From Clostridia bacterium (GTDB lineage Bacteria; Bacillota; Clostridia; Oscillospirales; CAG-272), in contig JAFNVK010000145.1 of NCBI GenBank assembly GCA_017379815.1, positions 1 to 12,926 of the forward strand: a stretch of DNA of 12,926 nt, written 5' to 3'. Below are positions 1-7,202 of this stretch, piece after piece. Numbering within the stretch: the first letter of the stretch is position 1; every line of letters begins with the position of its first letter. Under the pieces are notes generated by a model, which saw nothing but the letters and a program-made list of their open reading frames with translations, did not search any database and had not been told where the DNA came from. The translations under genes and the position numbers were made by a program.

Positions 1-376
1 CAAGAACCTGCGCTTTGAGGGCACGGACAACGGCGTTCGCTATTCCTACGCCAAGGGCGGCGTGACCGTCTTTGAGAACTGCACCTTCTCGGGCGAGAGC
101 GTGTACGGCTTCCACATCGACGGAGCAGGGGATGCGACCTTCATCTTCAACAACTGCACTTTCGAGGGCTTCAACGCCTTTGCCGGCACGCTGGAGAGCG
201 TCACCTTCAACGGTTGCACCTTCAAGAATAACGGCAATTACGGTCACACCAATATCTGGAGTGTGGGACATTTCAACGACTGCACCTTTGAGGCAGGCAC
301 CTCGGTTTCCTCTGCCGGAAGCGGAACGATCTACTTCGACGGCGTCGAGGAAAACTATTATCACGAATACAACTGA
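1..376 (+). CDS. C-terminal part of a secreted beta-helix repeat protein (5' end outside window)
   Basis: The reading frame is open from base 2 and ends at TGA 374-376, so only about 124 C-terminal residues are seen and the true start lies upstream. Four copies of a (N/G/D)-C-T-F motif occur at 77-88, 152-163, 212-223 and 278-289, spaced 25, 20 and 22 residues apart. Each is preceded by a short hydrophobic strand such as VTVFE or ATFIFN. That spacing and the Asn-rich turns fit the coils of a right-handed parallel beta-helix, as in pectate-lyase-like and adhesin-like surface proteins of gut bacteria. The visible C-terminus has no LPXTG motif or membrane segment, so any anchor would have to be N-terminal. 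Substrate and role cannot be told from this fragment. A GTG at 62 could be mistaken for a start, but the same repeat-like sequence continues upstream of it. Confidence 0.75.
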   Translation, partial: KNLRFEGTDNGVRYSYAKGGVTVFENCTFSGESVYGFHIDGAGDATFIFNNCTFEGFNAFAGTLESVTFNGCTFKNNGNYGHTNIWSVGHFNDCTFEAGTSVSSAGSGTIYFDGVEENYYHEYN

Positions 377-430
377 TCCGTATTCCGCAGAGCATTCTGC
401 GCAGTAGAGCACGGATCTCCCACACAAAAA

Positions 431-476
431 GGGGCTACCCGAGACGCGTGTCTCGGGTAGCCCCGATGTGTTTTTT
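431..476. terminator. Bidirectional intrinsic terminator between convergent genes
   Basis: A perfect 15-bp stem (431-445 pairing with 450-464) closes a GCGT tetraloop. A T-run follows at 471-476 after a short GATGTG spacer, and five A residues (426-430) sit just before the stem, giving a U-tract when read on the minus strand. It lies between the stop of the beta-helix gene (376) and the stop of the minus-strand permease gene (479), so it can end transcription from both sides. Confidence 0.9.
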
Positions 477-478
477 GA

Positions 479-1426
479 TCAGAGGGTGATGATCCACTGC
501 GCAAAAAGCATCACGCAGGGGAGGGTGGCCGTGGAGAGGATGGAGGTCATGCCCACGGTCTGCGAGGCAAATCCGGGCTCAATGTCGTATAGCTCGGAGA
601 GCATCGTGATGGTTGCGGCACTCGGTACGCCCGCCATTGCGGTGACCATCAGAACGTACGTGTCGCCAAGCCCTGCAAGCTTGGCAAGCAGGCAGGCCGC
701 CAAGGGGAAGGCGATCAGCTTGATGGCGGAATGCAGATAGAGCCATCCGTTGCGGAACATGGCAAGCAGCGAGATGGTAGCCAGGAGCGATCCCGTGACC
801 AGCACCGAGATGGGGGTGCAGAGGTTTCCAAGATAGGAAAAGAAGGTTCCAAAGAAGGAGGGCAGGGTGAAGATCGGCTTGCACAGATAGAGCACAACGC
901 CGATCGCGCAGGGAACGGTGCCGTAATTGAGCAGGATCTTCTTCGGCGTCAGCTTGATGTCCTCGCGTCCGCGACCGAGAATGAAGATGCCCCAGGTCCA
1001 GAGGAAGAGGTGGAAGCTGATGACGTAGAACGCGCCCATAAAGCTACCCACGCCCGGTCCCAGAATGGAGTCGAGAATGGGAAAGCCGATAAAGCCGCAG
1101 TTGGCAAAGACGAGAGAAAATTCAAAGATCTTGCCGCGGTCGCTCCCCTTCATGCCGCGGCAGATGAAGAGCGAGGACATGGCCAGGAGGGTGTGCATGG
1201 CAAAGCCGATCAGCGTCACCTGCCAGGCGATGCTCAGATTTTTTTCCGAATACTCCGCGTTGTTCAGGGCGGCGATGATCATCATGGGCTGTCCCACCGA
1301 GATGATCAGCGAGGAGAGACGCTTGGAGGCTACGGTGTCAATGATCCCCTTCTTGCGGCAGACAAAGCCGCAGATCATGAGCAGAAAGAGGGTCAGAATG
1401 ATAGAGAGAAGTGCGGAAAAGCTCAT
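479..1426 (-). CDS. AEC-family permease (auxin efflux carrier / malate permease type)
   Basis: A 315-residue, strongly hydrophobic protein with about ten predicted membrane segments. It opens with a membrane helix directly after the start (LLSIILTLFLLMICGFV), followed by a basic loop (CRKKGIID) and a VGQPMMIIAALN segment typical of the AEC half-repeat. The second half has GVPSAATITMLSELY, matching the conserved broken-helix region of AEC permeases. Length is normal for the family. Known members export or import organic anions such as malate, but substrate cannot be assigned from sequence alone. The start codon overlaps the stop of the upstream glycosylase gene by 4 bp (1423-1426), so translation is probably coupled. 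An AAGGAAAGGAAG purine stretch lies upstream inside that gene. It is the last gene of the minus-strand operon and ends at the bidirectional terminator. Confidence 0.85.
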   Translation of the reverse strand: MSFSALLSIILTLFLLMICGFVCRKKGIIDTVASKRLSSLIISVGQPMMIIAALNNAEYSEKNLSIAWQVTLIGFAMHTLLAMSSLFICRGMKGSDRGKIFEFSLVFANCGFIGFPILDSILGPGVGSFMGAFYVISFHLFLWTWGIFILGRGREDIKLTPKKILLNYGTVPCAIGVVLYLCKPIFTLPSFFGTFFSYLGNLCTPISVLVTGSLLATISLLAMFRNGWLYLHSAIKLIAFPLAACLLAKLAGLGDTYVLMVTAMAGVPSAATITMLSELYDIEPGFASQTVGMTSILSTATLPCVMLFAQWIITL

Positions 1427-1998
1427 GTCTCGTATTCTTCCTTTCCTTCGTCAAGCTTCTGCTTGATGCGCTTCATGTCCTCCAGCATATCCTCCTTCTT
1501 GCGCGGATCGCGCAGGAGGGCTGCAGGGTGATAGACGGCAGTCATCAGGTAGCCTCCGCGCTCAAACCACTCGCCGTGCTCCTTGGTGATCTTGAAGTCG
1601 GGCTTGATCAGGCGCATGGCCGAAACGCGGCCGAGGCAGACGATGAGCTTCGGGCGGATCAGGCGGACCTGCTCACGCAGGTATCCGATGCAGGCGTCCT
1701 CCTCCTCGGGGAGGGGATCGCGGTTCTTCGGCGGACGGCACTTGAGGATATTGGCAATATAGACCTTCTCGCGCGGAATATCCACGGCGTAGAGGAATTT
1801 GTCCAGAAGCTGTCCCGCGCGCCCGACGAAGGGAACGCCCGAGAGGTCCTCCTGCTCGCCGGGGGCTTCGCCCACGAACATCAGCTCGGCGCGTACGTCA
1901 CCCGTGCCAAAGACGGATTTGGTGCGCGTTTTTCCGAGTGGGCAGGCTTGGCATTCGGCGCAAGCGCCTTGCAGCTCCTCCAGAGATGTGTAATTCAT
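1423..1998 (-). CDS. Type 4 (family 4) uracil-DNA glycosylase, [4Fe-4S]
   Basis: This 191-residue protein should remove uracil from DNA to start base-excision repair. The four expected cluster ligands are visible: C16 and C19 (CQACPLGKTRT), C87 (KCRPPKNRDP) and C103, the last pair being 16 residues apart. The glycosylase motifs are GEAPGEQED at 43-51, where the uracil-binding loop begins, the GVPFVGRAGQLLD segment at 54-66, and HPAALLR at 157-163, the second catalytic motif. Length is typical for family 4 enzymes. The chosen ATG has AAGGAG eight bases upstream. It lies 35 bp after the PHP gene and overlaps the permease gene by 4 bp. Being the only DNA-repair gene in this operon, its link to the neighbours is unclear. 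Confidence in family is high. Confidence 0.95.
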   Translation of the reverse strand: MNYTSLEELQGACAECQACPLGKTRTKSVFGTGDVRAELMFVGEAPGEQEDLSGVPFVGRAGQLLDKFLYAVDIPREKVYIANILKCRPPKNRDPLPEEEDACIGYLREQVRLIRPKLIVCLGRVSAMRLIKPDFKITKEHGEWFERGGYLMTAVYHPAALLRDPRKKEDMLEDMKRIKQKLDEGKEEYET

Positions 1999-2033
1999 GA
2001 GGGGTTCTCCTTAAAGGAAAGAGATTTTTTCGG

Positions 2034-2747
2034 TCAGAATTCGCTTGCGTGGATATTGTGCAGATCGCCGTCTCTGGCGCAGGGCCCCTCGCAGATCAGG
2101 GTATAGTCGCGGCTTTTGAGCACTGCGACCAGCTGCTCGACCGAGGTGATGGGGGCGTCGGTCAGAATACCGCCGCTGATGACCGAGTCGGGATGGTGAA
2201 AATCCGTTCCCGAGGTGGGGATGAGCCCACAGTGCTTGGCGTACGCATGGGCAAGGAAGTTTCGGGAATCATGTCCCTTGTGTCCGTTGAAGACCTCGAT
2301 GCCGTCAAGGAAATGCGGCTTGACGATGGTCATCGAATTGCGGAAGGGATGCGCCTGCACGAAGAGAAGGCCGTTTTCCTTCGCAAAAGCGGAAAACTCC
2401 GGAACGGACATCCGATTCAACGTGGGATTTTGACGGAGGAACTCCTCGGTAACACCGAAAACAAGGTAATCGTTCCGCGAGCCGTCAAAGCGAAGCTCGC
2501 ATCCGAGCAGGACGTTTGCTCTGCCGTCAAGGTATTCCTTCATGGCGCGGTAGCCCGAGAGGAAGTGATCCATGGACTCTTCCCAGGATCTACCCTCGCG
2601 CTCCACGATGGGACGGGAATAGTGGTCGGTCACTACGATCGTGGTATATCCGGCCTCAAGGTAGCGCTCGGCGGCCTCGGTGTAAGGAAGATCCGCACAG
2701 GGGCTGACGAGGTCTGTATGCAGGTGCAGCTCGGTTTTATACTGCAT
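2034..2747 (-). CDS. PHP-domain metal-dependent phosphoesterase
   Basis: A 237-residue protein of the polymerase-and-histidinol-phosphatase (PHP) superfamily. Candidate metal ligands appear in family order: H8 and H10 in HLHTD, D41-H42 in VTDH, E84 in CELRF, H133 in QAHPF, and D182 with H184/H185 in GTDFHH. The protein is essentially a stand-alone PHP domain, without polymerase or other fused parts. Relatives include histidinol phosphatase and nucleotide/oligonucleotide phosphoesterases; no his genes are nearby, so the substrate remains open. The start is 12 bp after the gpmI stop with a GAGGAAAG ribosome site, the weakest and only non-GGAG site of the stand-alone starts here, suggesting dependence on translation of gpmI. 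It is transcribed as the second gene of the minus-strand operon. Confidence 0.85.
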   Translation of the reverse strand: MQYKTELHLHTDLVSPCADLPYTEAAERYLEAGYTTIVVTDHYSRPIVEREGRSWEESMDHFLSGYRAMKEYLDGRANVLLGCELRFDGSRNDYLVFGVTEEFLRQNPTLNRMSVPEFSAFAKENGLLFVQAHPFRNSMTIVKPHFLDGIEVFNGHKGHDSRNFLAHAYAKHCGLIPTSGTDFHHPDSVISGGILTDAPITSVEQLVAVLKSRDYTLICEGPCARDGDLHNIHASEF

Positions 2748-2759
2748 GATGCGCTTTCC

Positions 2760-4421
2760 TCAAAGGATTTCAACGATGGACTCGTCCCACATCTCGGGAG
2801 CCTTGTAGCCCATGAGGTTTACGGTAGTGGCGGCTACGCTCGAAAGACCGAATGCGCCGTTCTCCTTGACCTTATAGTGCTTTCTCGCCTCGGTGTTGTC
2901 GTAGAAGATGCAGGGAACGGGGTTGAGGGTGTGGCTGGTCTTGGACTTGTAGTTGCCGTTCTTGTCTGCCTTGGGGAGGCCGGTCTTCTTGTCCATCTCG
3001 TACATCTCGTCGGCATTTCCGTGGTCGGCGGTGATCAGAGCCACGCCGCCGAGCGAATCCAGAACGGGAAGAATGCGGCCGAGCTGCAGGTCAAGTGCCT
3101 CCATGGAGCAACGGGTGGCGGCAAGAGAGCCGGTATGACCCACCATGTCGCCGTTGGGGAAGTTCACGCGCAGATACTGATACTTGCCCGACTTGAGGCA
3201 CTCGATGAGCTGATCGGTGATCTCGGCGCACTTCATCCAGGGGCGCTGCTCAAAGGGAACGACGTCGGAGGGGATCTCGATATAGGTCTCCAGCTCCTCG
3301 TCAAACTTGCCGGACTTGTTGCCGTTCCAGAAGTAGGTCACGTGTCCGTATTTCTGGGTCTCGGAGATGGCGAGAACGGGAATGCCGGTGTTGGCCATGT
3401 ATTCGCTCATGGTATTGGTGATCTCGGGGGGAGAGACCAGATACTTTGCAGGGATATGCAGGTCGCCGTCGTACTCCAGCATACCGGCGTAGACCACCTT
3501 CGGCACGCGCACGCGGTCAAACTTGTCAAAGGCGCCCGCAGGAGCGTCAAAGGTCTTGGAGATCTCGATGGAGCGGTCGCCGCGGAAGTTGAAGAAGATC
3601 ACGCTGTCGCCGTCCTCAACCGTGCCCACAGGCTTGCCGTTCTCGGCGATCACGAAGGCGGGGAGATCCTGGTCGATGACCTTCAGCTCCTCGCGGTAGG
3701 TCACAACGGCCTCCTCGGCGGAAGCAAACTGTCTGCCCTCGCCAAGCACGTGCGTCTTCCAGCCTGCCTCGACCATTGCCCAGTTGGCCTCGTAGCGGTC
3801 CATGGTGATGGTCATGCGTCCGCCGCCCGATGCGATGCAGACGTCAAAGCTCTCGTCGCGCAGCTCTGCGAGGAAGGCCTCAAAGGGGAGGATATAGTCA
3901 AGCGCGGAGGTCTCGCCAACGTCACGGCCGTCCAGAAGGATGTGCACGCGCACGCGGGAAACGCCCTCGGCCTTTGCCTGCATCAGCATGGCCTTGAGGT
4001 GGTCGATGTGGGAGTGCACGTTACCGTCGGAAAAGAGGCCGAGGAAGTGCAGGGTAGAGGCGTTGGCCTTTACGTTTGCGACCAGCTCCTGCCAGGTGGC
4101 GGAGGCAAACATCTTGCCGCTTTCGATGGAGTTGGAGACCAGCTTTGCGCCCTGCGCAAAGACCTGGCCTGCGCCAAGTGCGTTGTGTCCAACCTCGCTG
4201 TTGCCCATGTCGTCGTCGGAGGGAAGACCAACGGCGGTGCCGTGTGCCTTGAGGCTGACCGTGGGATAGGATGCCATCAAACGGTCGAGGTTGGGGGTGT
4301 AGGCGCCCTTAACGGCGTTGGAAACGGTGTCGGGAGCAAGTCCCACGCCGTCCATAACGATAGTGAGGACGGGTCCCTTGACGCCGTCGAACTTTTGCAG
4401 CTTTTCCAGTGTTTTGCTCAT
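2760..4421 (-). CDS. gpmI: 2,3-bisphosphoglycerate-independent phosphoglycerate mutase, plant-type
   Basis: Interconverts 3- and 2-phosphoglycerate in glycolysis without a cofactor, using two metal ions and a phosphoserine. Catalytic S75 lies in DDDMGNSEVGH, D24 in VMDGVG binds metal, and D466-H467 (TADHGNADE) and H497 (TSHTLNPVP) complete the second metal site. At 553 residues it is longer than the roughly 510 of the Bacillus type. Several blocks resemble the plant enzyme as I remember it: HGTAVGLPSDDDMGNSEVGH, ASGGGRMTITMDRYE, YLVSPPEI and FWNGNKSGKF. The frame extends 45 codons upstream to 4556, but ATG 4419-4421 is chosen because it has AGGAG seven bases upstream and the protein begins to resemble the family soon after. 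The extension would cover the promoter. First gene of a four-gene operon. Confidence 0.95.
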   Translation of the reverse strand: MSKTLEKLQKFDGVKGPVLTIVMDGVGLAPDTVSNAVKGAYTPNLDRLMASYPTVSLKAHGTAVGLPSDDDMGNSEVGHNALGAGQVFAQGAKLVSNSIESGKMFASATWQELVANVKANASTLHFLGLFSDGNVHSHIDHLKAMLMQAKAEGVSRVRVHILLDGRDVGETSALDYILPFEAFLAELRDESFDVCIASGGGRMTITMDRYEANWAMVEAGWKTHVLGEGRQFASAEEAVVTYREELKVIDQDLPAFVIAENGKPVGTVEDGDSVIFFNFRGDRSIEISKTFDAPAGAFDKFDRVRVPKVVYAGMLEYDGDLHIPAKYLVSPPEITNTMSEYMANTGIPVLAISETQKYGHVTYFWNGNKSGKFDEELETYIEIPSDVVPFEQRPWMKCAEITDQLIECLKSGKYQYLRVNFPNGDMVGHTGSLAATRCSMEALDLQLGRILPVLDSLGGVALITADHGNADEMYEMDKKTGLPKADKNGNYKSKTSHTLNPVPCIFYDNTEARKHYKVKENGAFGLSSVAATTVNLMGYKAPEMWDESIVEIL

Positions 4422-4455
4422 TTTGCTTCTCCTGTTGCTTGATTTGTTTTGGCCC

Positions 4456-4473
4456 TTGGGAGGAATCTCCCAA
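4456..4473 (-). promoter_or_regulatory. Hairpin in the 5' leader of the gpmI operon
   Basis: A 7-bp perfect inverted repeat (TTGGGAG / CTCCCAA) with a 4-base loop lies between the predicted gpmI transcription start and its ribosome site. An outer GGC/GCC pairing (4451-4453 with 4476-4478) could lengthen it. No T-tract follows on the minus strand, so it is not a terminator. It may stabilise the 5' end of the mRNA or be a regulatory site; function is not known. Confidence 0.4.
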
Positions 4474-4496
4474 AAGCCCATAATTCCACAAATACT

Positions 4497-4524
4497 ATTA
4501 TACCCGAAATTGCTCGGATTGCAA
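4497..4524 (-). promoter_or_regulatory. Sigma-A type promoter of the gpmI-PHP-UDG-permease operon
   Basis: On the minus strand the -10 is a perfect TATAAT (4497-4502) and the -35 is TTGCAA (4519-4524), separated by 16 bp. It is placed about 75 bases ahead of the gpmI start codon, leaving room for the leader hairpin. The -35 lies inside a 6-bp inverted repeat (TTGCTC 4510-4515, GAGCAA 4525-4530), which could be an operator. Confidence 0.7.
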
Positions 4525-4595
4525 GAGCAAATTGGCATCTTTTTCGTATTTTTCAAAAAAATAAAGAATTTCCTATATCCAATTCCGATTTTTTA

Positions 4596-4604
4596 TGCTA
4601 TAAT
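4596..4604 (+). promoter_or_regulatory. Extended -10 promoter of the nuclease-helicase gene
   Basis: TGCTATAAT (4596-4604) is a perfect extended -10 element on the plus strand, about 40 bases ahead of the helicase ATG. No convincing -35 is seen at 16-18 bp upstream, as expected when the TGn extension compensates. The preceding 80 bases are AT-rich with a run of A residues near 4555-4560 that could act as an UP-like element. This promoter is divergent from the gpmI promoter, whose -10 lies about 95 bp away. Confidence 0.7.
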
Positions 4605-4643
4605 AATACAGATAAAGACCAAAGAAGGAAGGGAGGAGAAGCC

Positions 4644-7085
4644 ATGCGTTACGATGAAGGGCGAAGTGCCGTTGTTTTGTCGGTCGGAGAGCTTTGCGAG
4701 CTTGCTTTGCGTGCGGGAGATCTGGATCTTCGCGCAGGCAAGGGAACGGGCAAGCGCTCCTCCCTTTGGCGTGCGCTTCTCGGCACGCGCATCCATCAGC
4801 GCCTGCAGGCCGAGCGCGGTGCGCTTTACCGCGCCGAGGTCTCCCTCACCAATACGACGCTTTTTGAGGGCATCTGCTACGAGGTGAGCGGACGCGCCGA
4901 CGGCGTACTGGCCGGCGAGCCCTGTCTCGTTGAGGAGATCAAGACGGTGGCGCCGCGTGCCTTCCGTATGCCGCCGCTCGAAGGACATGACGCGCAGCTG
5001 AAGTGCTACGCCTACTTCCTTTGCCGGGAGAGAGGGCTTTCCGAGATCCGTCTGCGCCTGACCTATTTCAACGTGGAGACCGAGGAGCTGCGCGAGATGG
5101 ATCAGCTGCTCTCGGCAGGAGAGCTTCGGGAGTTTTATCTCGGCCTGCTCTCCCGCATTTCCTGGCGCGCTGAGATCCTGCGTGATCGCGCGCTTGTACG
5201 GCTTCCATCAGCACGCTACGCCAAATTCCCCTATCCTGAGCTTCGGGAGGGGCAGGAGATCCTGATCCGCGAGTGCTACCGCGACATTCGGGCAGGGAAG
5301 CGCCTTTTTGCCGAAGCGCCTACGGGAATCGGCAAGACGCTCTCCACGCTTTATCCTGCCGTCAGAGCCATGGGAAGCGGCGCTTGCGAAAAGATCTTTT
5401 ATCTGACGGCAAAGGCCTCCACACGGCGTGAGGCCTACCGCGCTGCCGAGCAGATCTTCCGCGCGGGAGCGCGCCTGCGCACCGTGGTGCTTACCTCGCG
5501 CGAGCAGCTCTGCCGCAACGAGGAGGCAAAAAAAGACCCCGCAGGCATCTCCGGCCATTGCAATCCCGTGGACTGTCCCTTTGCGCAGGGCTTTTTTGAC
5601 CGCGCCGAGGAGGCCGTGCGGCTTGCCTTTGACGGCCAAAACGGCTTTCCGCGCACAACGGTCCTGCAGCTGGCGCAGAAGATGCGCATTTGCCCCTACG
5701 AGCTTCAGCTCATGCTGGCCGAGCTTTGCGACGTGGTGATCTGTGACTATAACTACGTCTTTGATCCGCACGTTTACCTTCGCCGCTTCTTCGACGGAGA
5801 CGCCGAGGATCTTGGACGCTACGCATTTCTGATCGACGAGGCACACAACCTTGGCGACCGCGCTTGCGCGATGTACTCCGCTACGCTGGAGAACGAGGAG
5901 CTTGTGCGCGTCTGGCGGCTTTTGCCGGAGGAGGACCCCCTGCGCAAGAGCCTTGAGGGGCTTGCCGTGGAGATGCACGGCCTGCGCAGACTTTGCCGCG
6001 ACAATCTGTTCAAGGACGAGCGCGGTCTGGAGCGGGGGTATTACCTCTCCAAAGCTCCCATGGAGCAGCTCTCCAAGCAGGTCAACCGCGTACGCGGTGC
6101 GATTGAGCGGGCACTGTATCTTGGGCAGGGCGGCGATCTTGCGCCGCGCCTGGATTGCCTTGCCACCGCTCTTCGCCACTACGAAACGGTGGCCGAATAT
6201 TACGATTCCTCCTTCTTGACCTTTGTTGAGGTGGAGGGAGAGAAAAGGACCGTAAGGCAGATCTGCCTCGATCCCTCCCGCGTGCTGGACGCTTGCCTGT
6301 CGCGTGCGCACGCCTCGGTTCTCTTTTCTGCAACGCTCACGCCGCAGGATTATTTCGCCGACATTCTGGGAGGCGGGAAGGGTGCGGTCCGCATTTCCTT
6401 GCCCTCTCCCTTCAAGCGGGAGAACTTCTGTCCCGTTGCCGTCACCTCGGTCAGCACCCGCTTTGAGGATCGCGAAAAATCCTATAAGAGGATCTGCTCG
6501 CTGATCGCGGCCACGGTTTCGGCCAAGGCAGGGAACTACATGGTCTATTTCCCCTCCTACCGCTATATGGAGGAGGTGCTTCGCCGCTTTGCCGAGCGCT
6601 ATCCCAAGGTAGAGACGGTGGTGCAGAGCCGCGGCATGAGCCAGAGCGAGAAGGAGCATTTTCTGGAGTCCTTCCGCGAGGATGACAAGCTGCGCATCGG
6701 CTTTTGCGTGCTGGGCGGCTCCTTCTCCGAGGGCGTGGACCTGCCGGGAAGACGCCTGATCGGCACGGTCATCGTGGGCACGGGAATGCCCGGGATCTCC
6801 AACGAGCGCAACATCCTCAAGGAATATTACGATACCACGCGCGAGCGAGGCTTTGACTACGCCTACGTCTACCCCGGCATGAACCGCGTTCTGCAGGCGG
6901 CGGGACGGGTGATCCGTCGGGAGGATGATTGCGGCGTGGTGGTCCTGATCGACGACCGCTACGGCGACGCTCTTCGCACCTCACTTCTGCCCGATCATTG
7001 GAGTCACCTCCAATATGCAGGAAATCCGTCGGAACTTGCAGAAATTGTGACGGATTTCTGGCAGAACACCGAAAAAAACGAATAA
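4644..7085 (+). CDS. Cas4/RecB-like nuclease fused to a DinG/Rad3-type Fe-S DNA helicase
   Basis: An 813-residue, two-part DNA-processing protein. Residues about 1-190 carry a PD-(D/E)XK nuclease fold: H51 in GTRIHQRL, D86 in GRADG, E98 and K100 in VEEIKT, and Q118/Y122 in AQLKCYAYF. The rest is a superfamily 2 helicase of the XPD/DinG group: Walker A K231-T232 in APTGIGKT, four cysteines C290, C306, C311 and C350 that should hold a 4Fe-4S cluster, the DEAH box 398-401, and motif VI QAAGRVIRR at 751-759. The predicted activity is ATP-driven DNA unwinding coupled to cleavage, in repair or replication. The ATG at 4644 is preferred over upstream starts because GGAGGAG sits six to eight bases before it and a promoter lies between. 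All catalytic residues are present. No Cas1, Cas2 or repeats are nearby, so it is not a CRISPR Cas4. Confidence 0.93.
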   Translation: MRYDEGRSAVVLSVGELCELALRAGDLDLRAGKGTGKRSSLWRALLGTRIHQRLQAERGALYRAEVSLTNTTLFEGICYEVSGRADGVLAGEPCLVEEIKTVAPRAFRMPPLEGHDAQLKCYAYFLCRERGLSEIRLRLTYFNVETEELREMDQLLSAGELREFYLGLLSRISWRAEILRDRALVRLPSARYAKFPYPELREGQEILIRECYRDIRAGKRLFAEAPTGIGKTLSTLYPAVRAMGSGACEKIFYLTAKASTRREAYRAAEQIFRAGARLRTVVLTSREQLCRNEEAKKDPAGISGHCNPVDCPFAQGFFDRAEEAVRLAFDGQNGFPRTTVLQLAQKMRICPYELQLMLAELCDVVICDYNYVFDPHVYLRRFFDGDAEDLGRYAFLIDEAHNLGDRACAMYSATLENEELVRVWRLLPEEDPLRKSLEGLAVEMHGLRRLCRDNLFKDERGLERGYYLSKAPMEQLSKQVNRVRGAIERALYLGQGGDLAPRLDCLATALRHYETVAEYYDSSFLTFVEVEGEKRTVRQICLDPSRVLDACLSRAHASVLFSATLTPQDYFADILGGGKGAVRISLPSPFKRENFCPVAVTSVSTRFEDREKSYKRICSLIAATVSAKAGNYMVYFPSYRYMEEVLRRFAERYPKVETVVQSRGMSQSEKEHFLESFREDDKLRIGFCVLGGSFSEGVDLPGRRLIGTVIVGTGMPGISNERNILKEYYDTTRERGFDYAYVYPGMNRVLQAAGRVIRREDDCGVVVLIDDRYGDALRTSLLPDHWSHLQYAGNPSELAEIVTDFWQNTEKNE

Positions 7086-7118
7086 AATTGCATTTTTGAA
7101 GAAAAAATATTGCAAAAA

Positions 7119-7133
7119 CCTCTTGCAAAGAGG
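7119..7133. repeat. Short inverted repeat over the aspT -35 element
   Basis: CCTCTT and AAGAGG form a perfect 6-bp inverted repeat around a GCA centre, and the -35 hexamer TTGCAA (7123-7128) is entirely inside it. A second TTGCAA lies 13 bp upstream (7110-7115). It has no T-tract, so it does not look like a terminator of the helicase gene. A repressor site is possible but unproven. Confidence 0.35.
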
Positions 7134-7151
7134 GAAGAAGTGTGCTATACT
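7123..7151 (+). promoter_or_regulatory. Promoter of the aspartate aminotransferase gene
   Basis: TTGCAA (7123-7128), a 17-bp spacer, and TATACT (7146-7151) preceded by an extended -10 TG at 7143-7144. Transcription would begin near 7158, where a small 5-bp hairpin TCCGT-ATG-ACGGA (7160-7172) starts the leader. The ATG of the gene is 45 bases further on. The 117-bp gap from the helicase shows no terminator, so helicase transcripts may also read in. Confidence 0.75.
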
Positions 7152-7202
7152 GTATAACGTCCGTATGACGGAAAAATGTGCCAACGTAAGGAGAATCGCA
7201 GA

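Noticed and set aside
2049..4442. A 797-codon plus-strand open frame antisense to gpmI and the PHP gene
   Set aside because: It mirrors two well-supported genes; GC-rich codon bias leaves the opposite strand free of stops. The translation is low-complexity in V, G, A, H and L and matches no family I know.
4422..4556. An N-terminal extension of gpmI by 45 codons
   Set aside because: It would include the predicted promoter and leader hairpin, is Cys/Asn/Lys-rich unlike the rest, and the internal ATG has a proper ribosome site.
4449..4643. An upstream extension of the helicase by 65 codons
   Set aside because: It crosses the extended -10 promoter and AT-rich control region; ATG 4644 has a strong ribosome site and begins the family-like sequence.
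4644..5213. Cas4-like domain as a sign of a CRISPR adaptation locus
   Set aside because: No Cas1, Cas2 or direct-repeat array is in the window, and the domain is fused to a helicase in a known non-CRISPR architecture.
5208..6659. A 483-codon minus-strand frame inside the helicase gene, and a similar 453-codon frame at 7212-8573
   Set aside because: Both are shadows of strongly conserved proteins with all catalytic motifs in the other strand, and show no family resemblance.
4644..7085. Nuclease-helicase plus uracil-DNA glycosylase as a new anti-phage system
   Set aside because: Neighbours are housekeeping genes with their own promoters, no mobile-element or defence marker is present, and both proteins have ordinary repair roles.
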